Positions 6,564 through 13,672 of a DNA stretch of 14,111 bases are shown here, in pieces. The notes below the pieces were generated by a model, which worked only from the letters and a program-made list of their open reading frames with translations, was not told the origin of the DNA and did no database searches. How positions within the stretch are numbered: position 1 is the stretch's first letter; every line of letters starts with the position of its first letter. Origin of the DNA: DSAR01 sp034437315 (lineage in GTDB: Bacteria; Chloroflexota; Anaerolineae; B4-G1); NCBI GenBank assembly GCA_034437315.1, contig DAOTUC010000118.1:1-14111 (forward strand), written 5' to 3'. Both the position numbers and the translations under genes were made by a program.

Positions 6564-7124
6564 ATGCAAGCTCCCCTGCTCGTCATCGTCACGGGCCCCC
6601 CGTGTACCGGCAAGACCACGTTGGCCCGTCAGATCGCCGAACAGTTCTCCCTGCCGATGATGGGCAAGGATATGTACAAGGAATGCCTGTTCGATGTGCT
6701 GGGATGGAAGGATCGCGCCTGGTCGAAAAAAATGGGATACGCAAGCGTCGCCCTGCTGTTCCAGTTCCTGGAAGCGCAGTTGAAGGCTAGCTGCTCATGC
6801 ATCGTGGAGAGCAACTTCAAATCGGCGCTGGGGACGCCCAACTTCCTGGCCCTTCAGGCGCGCTACGATTTCATCCCGTTCCAGATCCAATGCGTGACCG
6901 AGGGCCGCGTGCTTTTCGAGCGCTTCAAACAGCGCACCGAAACGGGCCAGCGCCACCCGGGCCATTGCGACCACACGACCTACGACGAGCTCCAAGAACG
7001 CCTGCTGAGAGGTCGCTCGGATCCACTGACCATTGGAGGCCATCTAGTGGAGGTCGATACGAGCGACCTGGCGCGCATCGACTACGAGCCAATTTTCAGC
7101 GCCATCGCACAACTTTTGGATTGA
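6564..7124 (+). CDS. P-loop kinase-like ATP-binding protein (AAA_33 type)
   Basis: The 186-residue protein begins with a strand and Walker A loop, GPPCTGKT (11-18). It continues with GKDMYKE (34-40), the Walker B-like strand and ESNF (82-85), an Arg-rich lid (LFERFKQR, 117-124) and GQRHPGH (128-134). The order fits small-molecule or nucleic-acid kinases of the AAA_33 / chloramphenicol-phosphotransferase / zeta-toxin-like group. The phosphoryl acceptor is unknown. I place the start at ATG 6564, one base after the HAD stop, because the P-loop then lies at the usual distance from the N-terminus. There is no clear ribosome-binding site, so translation probably depends on reinitiation from the HAD gene. 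A TTG start at 6519 would overlap the HAD gene and has no support. Confidence 0.83.
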   Translation: MQAPLLVIVTGPPCTGKTTLARQIAEQFSLPMMGKDMYKECLFDVLGWKDRAWSKKMGYASVALLFQFLEAQLKASCSCIVESNFKSALGTPNFLALQARYDFIPFQIQCVTEGRVLFERFKQRTETGQRHPGHCDHTTYDELQERLLRGRSDPLTIGGHLVEVDTSDLARIDYEPIFSAIAQLLD

Positions 7125-7128
7125 GGAT

Positions 7129-7341
7129 ATGATCTGCACAGATTTGGAACACCAGGCGACGCGCCGCTATCGTTTCAACGCCGTCGTCAACGTGCTGGAT
7201 TCCACATTCTACCGCTTTGGCGCGAGTTTTGTCGCCTTCGCGTTTAGCCTGATCGGTTCCGCTCTGCTATACCGGACGGTGCAAGAGCTGCGCCAGCGTG
7301 CAAACGCCCCCGCCCCCGCCGACACAGGAATATCCACGTGA
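7129..7341 (+). CDS. Small single-pass membrane protein, possibly an MFS-transporter remnant
   Basis: This 70-residue frame sits four bases after the kinase stop and overlaps the next start by 4 nt (GTGA, 7338-7341), as genes do in a coupled operon. Residues 14-50 carry one hydrophobic helix (FGASFVAFAFSLIGSALLY) after a basic segment. The motif RFNAVVNVLDSTFYRFG resembles the opening of major-facilitator transporters (N-x-VVN-x-LD-x-x-F), so it may be the stub of a deleted transporter rather than a functional peptide. The tail is Ala/Pro-rich. The start is uncertain: GAGGA lies only one base before the ATG. Confidence 0.45.
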   Translation: MICTDLEHQATRRYRFNAVVNVLDSTFYRFGASFVAFAFSLIGSALLYRTVQELRQRANAPAPADTGIST

Positions 7342-10300
7342 GCAACCCCAGACACAGGCGACTGTACCCCTTGGTGTGGCTGATCCTCCTGGCGATCGTC
7401 GGCGCAGCGTTACAGACCGTGATTGCGGATCATCGCGCCCGTGCGCGCGGGATGCCCGATGAATTCCCGGCCCCGGTCGCCGGCGCCGACGCGCCCCTGC
7501 TCGGCGTCAACGCGACGCTGACCCAGTACGACGACGAAACACTGGCAACCATCCTATCCCGCATCGAGGCGGACGGTTTCACCTGGGTGCGGCAGACCTT
7601 CTATTGGGACCAGATCGAATCGCCGGCCGGGAATTTCGACTGGTCGACGGCCGATCGCGTCACAACCGCCCTGGCGCGTCGCCCCGGCCTGCGCTTGATC
7701 GCCGCGCTGGACGAAAGCGCCGGCGCGCCGCCGACCGATCCGGACCGTTTCGCCGCGTTCGCCGCCGCCTTCGCCGCCCGTTACGGCGCACAGATCGACG
7801 TATACCAAATCTGGGACGAGCCGAATTTGGCCGCTCGTTGGGGAGGCGGGCCGGTCAACCCGCCGGCGTACGCCGACCTGCTAGCCCGCACGACCGAGGC
7901 CATTCGCCAGGCCGACGCCGACGCCTTCATCTTGCTGGCTGGCCTGGCGCCCACGGTCGAGACCGGCCCCCAGAACCTCAGCGACGCGCGCTACCTGGCG
8001 CGCCTGTACGAGGCGGGCGCTGCGCCCTATTTCGACGCCGCGGCGGGCAAACCCTATGGCTTCTACACCGGCCCCGACGATCGACGGGTCGACGAGGGGC
8101 TGCTCAATTTCTCCCGCCTGGTCCGCTTGCGAGAGGTGATGATCGCCCACGGAGACGCCGACAAAGCATTGTGGGCCAGCCATTGGGGGTGGAACGCCCT
8201 GCCCGATGGGTGGGAAGGCCCACCGTCTCAATGGGGCAGCGTCGACGAAGCGACCCAGGCTGCGCACACCGTGGACGCCCTGACGCGCGCCCGAACCGAG
8301 TGGCCCTGGGTCGGCGGGATGGTGTTGGAACACCTCCAGCCGGCGGTCCCCCTGGACGACACCCGCTGGGGTTTCGCGCTGCTGGCGCCGGACGGCGCGC
8401 CCCGACCCGTCTACGAGGCGGCGTCCGCCTGGGCGAAAGCCCTCCCCGACGCCGCGCCGGCGGGTGGATACCCGGCCCACAACCCCTGGGCGACTTACCA
8501 GGGAGATTGGCGCGTGGGGCCGTTGGGCGCGGATGTGGGAAAAGATGGGGACACAGCGACCTTCCATTTCGACGGTTGCGCTGTGGCCCTGACCGTTCGC
8601 CGGGGGCCATACCGCGGCTTCCTGTACGTGACGGTCGACGGCGCGCCCGCCAACCGCTTGCCCCGCGACGGCGATGGGCGCGCCTACGTCGTCCTCTACG
8701 ACCACGAGCCGGGGACAGCGACAGTGACCCTGGCGCAGAATCTGCCGCCCGGACGTCATACCGTCACGGTGATAGCGGAGGGGGGAGCAGGCCAATGGTC
8801 GATGCTCGATTGGCGGGTAGATAGTGCGCCGACGATGGCGCAACCGGCGCGCGCTGGATACATCCGGCAACTTGTCGGTCTGCTGGGGGCGGGGCTGGCG
8901 CTTTTGACGCTCCTGGCGCGCGACGCGCGGCGGCTCGATTGGGAAGCGCTGAAACGCCAATCGCTCGCCTGGCCCGAGGGCGTGTGGATCGCGCTGGTCG
9001 GCGGACTGACGGCGCTGTTCTGGCTCGCCGCCGGCGCGAGTTGGGGGCGCGATTGGGCCAGCCCCTGGCTCATCGTCAGCCTGTTCCTCTCGGCGGGGCT
9101 GACCCTGCTCTTCACACTGCGGCTCGACCTGGGGCTGGCGACGGTCGCGCTGACGGCGCCGTTCTATCTGCACCCCGGCGAGATGTTCTACGGGGCGCTC
9201 AGCCTCCCGCAAACGTTGATCATCCTGTGCGCCATCGCCTGGGCGATTCAACGCCGGGGGCGTCTCGTTTGCACCCGGCGCGGCCTGAGACGGGCGCTGA
9301 CCGAAAGCGCCTGGATCGACCGGTTGGTCGTGGGGCTGCTGTGCGCCGCGACCCTGTCCGCGCTGGCGGCGTCGGACCGGCGGGCGGCTCTCTTCGAGAT
9401 GGCGACCGTCTTCTTCATCCCGGCGCTCTATTACGCCCTGGTGCGCAACCGGTTGCGCGGGACGTCCCTGGACGCCGCCTGGCGGTTGACGGGCGCTTTC
9501 GTGCTGGGCGGCGCTGGCGTGGCGGCGATTGGGCTGGCCCAATACGCTCGAGGCGCCCACGTCGCCGTCGCCGAGGGCGGACTTCCCCGCTTGCAGAGCG
9601 TCTACTTCTCGCCCAACCGGGTGGGGCTGTACCTGGGGCGGGTGCTTCCGCTGTTCCTGGCGCTGACGATGAAAGCGAAGCGCCGGAGAGGTTGGATGTT
9701 CTACGGCCTGGCGCTGGGGACGGCGACGACGGCGTTGGCGCTCACCCTCAGCTTCTCGCGCGGGGCGTTGCTGTTGGGAATTCCGGCGGCGTTGCTGGCG
9801 ATGGGGCTCGCCGCTGGCGGGCGCTATCGGCGGGCGGCGCTGACGCTCGTCCTGATCGAAGCGCTGGCCCTGATCCCGCTCCTGCGCGTGCCCCGTTTCG
9901 CCTCGCTGCTCGATCTACAACGTGGCAGCGCCTTCTTCCGCCTGGCGTTATGGCGCAGCACGTTAACGCTCCTGCGCGAGCGGCCTTGCTTCGGCGTCGG
10001 GCCGGGCAACTTCCTGTCCGCGTATCGCACCCGCTACGTGCTCCCCACAGCCTGGCAGGAGTTTAACCTTCAGCATCCCCACAACATCTATCTGGACCTC
10101 TGGGCCAGCCTGGGGGCGCTGGGACTGCTGGCCGGGGGGGCTTTGCTCATAGCGATGGCTAACACTTTCGCCTCCACGTTGCGGGATCGACGGCTGGATT
10201 CGCCGCAGGCGGCCCTTCTGCTGGGCCTTCTGGGAAGTTTCGCCGCGCTCCTGGCCCACGGCCTGGTGGACAACGCCCTATTTTTTCCGGACATGGCCAT

Positions 10301-10358
10301 CGTCTTTTTCCTGACGGCGGCGCTGCTTTTGTCAACCTCCCGCAGGTCGGCGCAATGA
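7338..10358 (+). CDS. Fusion: GH-A-like glycosidase barrel, beta-sandwich, O-antigen ligase
   Basis: The 1006-residue chain has an N-terminal membrane anchor (about 11-29). A TIM-barrel region like cellulase-family glycosidases follows (about 52-370), with WVRQTFYWDQIE (83-94) and WDEPN (159-163, acid/base candidate E161). A beta-sandwich spans about 378-495. From about 508 come ten or more membrane helices of an O-antigen ligase/Wzy polymerase, with FSPNRVGLYLG (757-767), FSRGA (806-810), GVGPGNF (886-892) and HPHNIYLDLW (913-922). The topology puts the barrel and sandwich outside. At the usual nucleophile site the family pattern 'W-x-S/T-E-x-GW' reads ASHWGWN (280-286), with His282 in place of Glu, so the barrel may bind rather than cut glycan. 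Start is GTG, overlapping the previous stop, with AGGA upstream. Membrane helices in the second half and its Wzy_C-type motif make the ligase call strong; the fusion partner's activity is inferred. Confidence 0.85.
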   Translation: MSNPRHRRLYPLVWLILLAIVGAALQTVIADHRARARGMPDEFPAPVAGADAPLLGVNATLTQYDDETLATILSRIEADGFTWVRQTFYWDQIESPAGNFDWSTADRVTTALARRPGLRLIAALDESAGAPPTDPDRFAAFAAAFAARYGAQIDVYQIWDEPNLAARWGGGPVNPPAYADLLARTTEAIRQADADAFILLAGLAPTVETGPQNLSDARYLARLYEAGAAPYFDAAAGKPYGFYTGPDDRRVDEGLLNFSRLVRLREVMIAHGDADKALWASHWGWNALPDGWEGPPSQWGSVDEATQAAHTVDALTRARTEWPWVGGMVLEHLQPAVPLDDTRWGFALLAPDGAPRPVYEAASAWAKALPDAAPAGGYPAHNPWATYQGDWRVGPLGADVGKDGDTATFHFDGCAVALTVRRGPYRGFLYVTVDGAPANRLPRDGDGRAYVVLYDHEPGTATVTLAQNLPPGRHTVTVIAEGGAGQWSMLDWRVDSAPTMAQPARAGYIRQLVGLLGAGLALLTLLARDARRLDWEALKRQSLAWPEGVWIALVGGLTALFWLAAGASWGRDWASPWLIVSLFLSAGLTLLFTLRLDLGLATVALTAPFYLHPGEMFYGALSLPQTLIILCAIAWAIQRRGRLVCTRRGLRRALTESAWIDRLVVGLLCAATLSALAASDRRAALFEMATVFFIPALYYALVRNRLRGTSLDAAWRLTGAFVLGGAGVAAIGLAQYARGAHVAVAEGGLPRLQSVYFSPNRVGLYLGRVLPLFLALTMKAKRRRGWMFYGLALGTATTALALTLSFSRGALLLGIPAALLAMGLAAGGRYRRAALTLVLIEALALIPLLRVPRFASLLDLQRGSAFFRLALWRSTLTLLRERPCFGVGPGNFLSAYRTRYVLPTAWQEFNLQHPHNIYLDLWASLGALGLLAGGALLIAMANTFASTLRDRRLDSPQAALLLGLLGSFAALLAHGLVDNALFFPDMAIVFFLTAALLLSTSRRSAQ
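10336..10347 (+). repeat. Third copy of the CCTCCCGCAGGT repeat
   Basis: The 12-mer equals both arms of the inverted repeat at 853-915. Here it forms part of the last codons of the ligase fusion (TSRRS) just ahead of the MscS start. Its CAGG could also serve as a weak ribosome-binding site for the ATG at 10355. Confidence 0.55.
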
Positions 10359-10390
10359 ACCTGTGGCTATCTTTTCAAGAAGGATTTCAA

Positions 10391-11230
10391 ATGGATATTG
10401 ATGGTATGATCGTGGAATTGTTACAGAAGGCGATAGCGTTCATCCCAAATCTCATCGTCTCGTTGCTCGTCTTTGCAGCGACGCTGCTTCTGGCCGAATG
10501 GGCAGCCCGCTCGACGCGCCGGGCGATCAAGAGTCGCGTTGACGACGTCGAGACCTCGCTGTTGATCTCTCGAATTACCCGCTGGACGGTGCTGATCCTG
10601 GGAACGGTGGTGGCGTTGCAACAGGTTCGCTTTGACGTGACCGGTTTCGTCGCCGGGCTGGGATTGGCCGGTTTCACCATTGGATTCGCCCTGCAGGACA
10701 TCTCCCGCAATTTCGTCGCCGGGATTCTGATGCTGGTGCGCCAGCCCTTCGGCGTCGGCGATGCGGTCGAGGTCGCCGGATACGCCGGTTCTGTTCTAGA
10801 CATCAACGTCCGGGACACGGTGCTCAAGACGTGGAACGGGGAAAAGGTCATTCTGCCCAACATGGACGTCTTCGCCAGCCCGATCACCAACTATTCGGAA
10901 TTGCCGTTGCGACGGCGCACCGTCCAAATTGGGCTGGGATATGAGGAGGACGTCGACCGGGCCAAGCGACTGTTTATGGAGGCTATCCAGGGGATTGAAG
11001 GGATCGTCAACGATCCCGCCCCTCAACTATTGGCGGCAGAATTGGGCGATTCGGCCCTCACCATGAACCTACGCTTCTGGGTCGATCAGTCGAAGCACGA
11101 CCTGTTCGGCGTGCATTCGACCGTGGTCCAAACCATTAAAGAGATCGCCGAACGAGAGGCGATCGACCTACCCTATCCCACACAGACGGTGCGCGTGGAG
11201 GGCGATTTCCTTCCCATCAATCAACGCTGA
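10391..11230 (+). CDS. MscS-family mechanosensitive ion channel
   Basis: The 279-residue channel opens under membrane tension to release solutes during hypo-osmotic shock. It has helices at about 17-36 and 64-80. The pore helix TM3 with its Gly/Ala pattern, GFVAGLGLAGFTIGFALQD (85-103), runs into SRNFVAGILMLVRQPF (105-120), the MscS signature. The beta-domain (FGVGDAVEVAGYAG, 120-133; VILPNMDVFASPITNYS, 153-169) and alpha-beta C-domain follow. Length is that of minimal MscS. I chose the ATG at 10391 because AAGGA lies six to seven bases upstream. An in-frame ATG at 10355, which overlaps the preceding stop by four bases, would add twelve residues and is a credible alternative. Its 3' end overlaps the convergent histidine kinase gene by 14 bp. 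Confidence 0.93.
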   Translation: MDIDGMIVELLQKAIAFIPNLIVSLLVFAATLLLAEWAARSTRRAIKSRVDDVETSLLISRITRWTVLILGTVVALQQVRFDVTGFVAGLGLAGFTIGFALQDISRNFVAGILMLVRQPFGVGDAVEVAGYAGSVLDINVRDTVLKTWNGEKVILPNMDVFASPITNYSELPLRRRTVQIGLGYEEDVDRAKRLFMEAIQGIEGIVNDPAPQLLAAELGDSALTMNLRFWVDQSKHDLFGVHSTVVQTIKEIAEREAIDLPYPTQTVRVEGDFLPINQR

Positions 11231-12485
11231 AAGGGGACGGATTTTTCGCGAGCTGCTCGGCCGCGTAGGGCGGCAGCACGACGACGAAGCGACTGCCCTG
11301 ACCGGGCGCGCTCTCGGCCCACACGCGCCCGCCGTGCAGGTCCACCAGCCCGCGCACAATCGCCAGCCCCAACCCCATCCCGCCCTGCCGGCGCGTCATG
11401 TGGTCTTCCACCTGGTAGAAACGCTCGAAAATACGCTCCAGATACTCCGGGGGAATGCCCATCCCAGTATCGACTACCGAGAATTCCAGGTCGCCCCCCC
11501 GCCGGCGCAACGTCACTTTCACCTGGCCGCCGGCCGGCGTGAACTTGACGGCATTGGAAATCAAGTTATCTAACACCACCCGGATTTTCTCCTGGTCGGC
11601 GTAGATGGGCATCTCCGCTTCTGGGAGCGCCTCTTTCAGGATCACGCCTCCGGTCTCGGCCAGGGCCTGGTAATCCTCACAGGCGGATTGCACCTCGGCC
11701 CGCAGGTCGAAACGATGGGGAATCAGATCCATTTGGCCCGTCTCCAGGTAACGCAAGTTGAGCATCGTCTCAATGATATGCTTCAAGCGCGTGGCGGCTC
11801 GCAACACAGCGTCAATCTCCCCGCCGGAATCGCCCATCTGTTCCTGCAACACCGCCGCGTAGAGCAAAATCAGGCTCAGGGGCGTGCGCAATTCGTGGGA
11901 AGCGATGGAGATAAAATCCGATTTCAATTTGTCCAGCTCACCCAATCGCTTGTAGGCTGTCCGCAAGGCGCCGATCAGCCGGGCGTTCTCAATGGCGACA
12001 GCCGCTTGAGAGGCCAACGTCATCAGCGTGTCCACATCGTCCTGGGAAAATGAAGCCCCCCCCTTCTTGTTCAACGCTTCCAGGACGCCGATACAACGAT
12101 CCTTGATAAACATCGGGACCGCCAACAACGTGCGGGTCTCCGAACCGAGCTGCTGCGCCACCCCGCCGAAGTGGCGCGGGTCCCGCTCGGCGTCGGCGAC
12201 GATCACAGGATCGCCCGACTTCATCACCGCGCCGGCGATGGAACCTTCCACCGGTACGGGAATGTTGGTCAGCCGGTCCGACTTTTCCCCGGTCGCCGTG
12301 CGGAAACGCAACTCGCCCGTTCTCGCGTCGCGCAAGAGGATGGACGCCCCCTCGCTGTCGGTGAATTGAGCCGCCGTATCGACGATTTTGCTCAACAGCG
12401 GGCCTAGCGCCAGGGTGGAAGTCAGCTCGCGGCTAATCTCCAGGATTCTCTCCAATTGCTCAATCCGAGTGTCATAGTCATTCAC
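11217..12485 (-). CDS. Soluble GAF-domain sensor histidine kinase
   Basis: The 422-residue protein starts with a short helix, then a GAF domain (about 22-170, with GSIAGAVMKSGDPVIVAD and VPMFIKDRCIGVLEALNK). A coiled HisKA domain follows with phospho-acceptor H197 in SHELRTP, then a HATPase_c domain with N-box DNLISNAVKF (306-315), DTGMGIPPE (339-347), FERF (353-356) and GGMGLGLA (368-375). No membrane segment is present, so it senses a cytosolic signal through the GAF domain. It is a complete kinase with no response regulator beside it, so its partner is elsewhere. Start is GTG, sharing four bases (GTGA) with the tlyA stop; GGAGGT lies in the end of tlyA. The two genes are probably translationally coupled. 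Confidence 0.92.
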   Translation of the reverse strand: MNDYDTRIEQLERILEISRELTSTLALGPLLSKIVDTAAQFTDSEGASILLRDARTGELRFRTATGEKSDRLTNIPVPVEGSIAGAVMKSGDPVIVADAERDPRHFGGVAQQLGSETRTLLAVPMFIKDRCIGVLEALNKKGGASFSQDDVDTLMTLASQAAVAIENARLIGALRTAYKRLGELDKLKSDFISIASHELRTPLSLILLYAAVLQEQMGDSGGEIDAVLRAATRLKHIIETMLNLRYLETGQMDLIPHRFDLRAEVQSACEDYQALAETGGVILKEALPEAEMPIYADQEKIRVVLDNLISNAVKFTPAGGQVKVTLRRRGGDLEFSVVDTGMGIPPEYLERIFERFYQVEDHMTRRQGGMGLGLAIVRGLVDLHGGRVWAESAPGQGSRFVVVLPPYAAEQLAKNPSPFSVD

Positions 12486-13279
12486 GTTTCCACCTCCACT
12501 TCTCTCAGGCAGGTCGTTATGACGCCCGCCCGACTGGGTTCATCCAATACGTCAGCCCCCATCGTCCACCAGCCCAGGAATTCCACGTTGCCGGCCGGCC
12601 CGCGCAGGGGAGAAGGAATCAGCCCCCGCAATCCCAAGCCCAGCCCGGCGGCGGTCCGCAGAACGTGGGCCAAGACATCCCGGTGAATGCGCGGATCGCG
12701 CACGACGCCGCCCTTGCCCACCTGATCTCGCCCGGCCTCGAATTGGGGTTTGATCAACGTGACGACGTCGCCCGAATCGGTCAACCAGTCGACGACGCGC
12801 GGCAGGATCAAGTCCAGGGAGATGAAGGAGACGTCGGCGGTGACGAGGGCGACCGGTTCGGGCAGGCTCTCCAGGTGACGGGCGTTGGTGCGCTCCATCA
12901 CCACGACGCGGGGATCGTTCCGCAGCTTCCAGGCCAACTGACCGTAGCCCACGTCGATGGCGTAGACGCGCCGCGCCCCGTATTGCAGGAGGCAATCGGT
13001 GAAACCGCCGGTCGACGCGCCCACGTCGGCCGTCACGCGCTCCGCCACGTCCAGATCGAACCGATCCAGGGCAGCCTGGAGTTTCTCGCCCCCGCGCCCG
13101 ACGAAGCGAGGGCGCGCCTCCAACGCGATCTGGCTGTCGGCGGGCACGCGCGCGCCGGGTTTGTCGGAAATCTGCCCATCGACCCGCACCAGGCCGGCGC
13201 GGATCAACCGCTGGGCGCGGTTTCGACTGCGAGCCAATTGACGCTCTACCAGGAGCAGGTCGAGCCGTTCCTTCGCCAT
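12482..13279 (-). CDS. tlyA: TlyA-family rRNA 2'-O-methyltransferase
   Basis: TlyA methylates ribose 2'-OH groups in 16S/23S rRNA (C1409/C1920 in mycobacteria) using SAM, and some members are annotated as hemolysin A. The 265-residue protein has an S4 RNA-binding domain (about 3-60, KERLDLLLVERQLARSR) and an FtsJ-type methyltransferase with GASTGGFTD (87-95). The K66/D149/K177/E233 tetrad (GGEK, TADVSF, LIKPQF, GNVEF) matches the expected catalytic positions. Homologues carry the same VYAIDVGYGQLAWKLR motif. I start at the ATG at 13279: GGAGGT lies about ten bases upstream and the S4 domain begins right after it. The in-frame ATG at 13303 would add MEWEVKGR. It is followed directly by a histidine kinase. 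Regulation is not visible. Confidence 0.93.
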   Translation of the reverse strand: MAKERLDLLLVERQLARSRNRAQRLIRAGLVRVDGQISDKPGARVPADSQIALEARPRFVGRGGEKLQAALDRFDLDVAERVTADVGASTGGFTDCLLQYGARRVYAIDVGYGQLAWKLRNDPRVVVMERTNARHLESLPEPVALVTADVSFISLDLILPRVVDWLTDSGDVVTLIKPQFEAGRDQVGKGGVVRDPRIHRDVLAHVLRTAAGLGLGLRGLIPSPLRGPAGNVEFLGWWTMGADVLDEPSRAGVITTCLREVEVET

Positions 13280-13410
13280 CCGCCCTTTCACCTCCCACTC
13301 CATTCTACATTAGCCCAGGCGCGCGCGCAAGTCGCAGCGGCCAGGCTCAGAGACCATTGATGATCCGTCAGGCTGGCAGTCATGGCAGATGTGTGTTGTC
13401 GCCGCTTCTT

Positions 13411-13544
13411 AGGCGAGCCATTGCCACGGCCTGCGAGGATGACGTCAAACCGATCCTGGAGGATATGGAAGAATTCGTCGTGGCGGCCGGCGGGGATGGG
13501 ACGGTACGGTACGGGCAGTGGCCGACGAACTGAACATCGACCGG
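13411..13544 (+). pseudogene. Frameshifted remnant, diacylglycerol-kinase-like or P-type ATPase TGD region
   Basis: From 13411 one frame reads RRAIATACEDDVKPILEDME then EFVVAAGGDGTVR. A second frame, from 13506, gives TVRAVADELNIDR and then a TAA at 13545. The switch coincides with a tandem 5-bp duplication, GGTAC at 13503-13507 and 13508-13512. Removing one copy would join the two frames as GGDGTVRAVADEL. The GGDGTV motif is typical of diacylglycerol/lipid kinases. However, the pattern 'DxxKP ... VV ... GD ... AVADELNID' also fits the TGDN region of a P-type ATPase, whose next motif follows immediately. I cannot decide between them. Confidence 0.4.
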
Positions 13545-13545
13545 T

Positions 13546-13641
13546 AAGCACAAGGATCAGAAGGTGATTGCGCTTCAAGAGCAGGTAAAGCGGGCGGCGA
13601 TGGTGGGTGACGGTGTCGACGACGCCCCGGCCCTTTTAACG
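13546..13641 (+). pseudogene. P-type ATPase remnant (MVGDGxNDAPAL hinge)
   Basis: The frame starting at 13546 reads KHKDQKVIALQEQVKRAA and then MVGDGVDDAPALLT (13600-13641). This closely matches the P-type ATPase stretch 'dKv..LQ....vAMVGDGvNDAPAL', the hinge of the phosphorylation domain. The usual Asn of NDAP is Asp here. It is preceded by a TGA in the same frame at 13531, has no start codon or ribosome-binding site, and lacks all membrane helices and the DKTGT phosphorylation site. It is a relic of a cation or heavy-metal transporting ATPase. Confidence 0.6.
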
Positions 13642-13672
13642 AGAAAAAGGAGAGCAGAAGCAGAAATTCACC

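Larger units (their letters stand above)
13304..13672. other. Gene-poor interval containing degraded coding sequence
   Basis: These 369 bases lie between the divergently read tlyA upstream region and the end of cheA. No intact gene is supported. Bases 13411-13641 carry recognisable protein fragments in three different frames (see the two pseudogene entries). Bases 13304-13410 hold nothing I can assign, and I see no good tlyA promoter there. Confidence 0.5.

Noticed and set aside
7881..9560. 559-residue minus-strand open frame opposite the ligase fusion
   Set aside because: Arg/Gln/Pro-rich low-complexity translation typical of a shadow frame; the plus-strand frame has real domains and operon-type junctions.
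7604..10066. Long plus-strand open frames in a second frame of the ligase fusion (7604-8824 and 8939-10066)
   Set aside because: Arg/Gly/Pro-rich translations without motifs; overlapped throughout by a frame with glycosidase and ligase signatures.
13382..13567. 61-residue plus-strand open frame
   Set aside because: It is out of frame with the recognisable fragments, Arg/Pro-rich and without a ribosome-binding site; the interval is better explained as degraded sequence.
13632..13650. CCTTTT/AAAAGG hairpin after cheA as a terminator
   Set aside because: Only six pairs, mostly A-T, and without a proper U-run; also overlaps the ATPase remnant.
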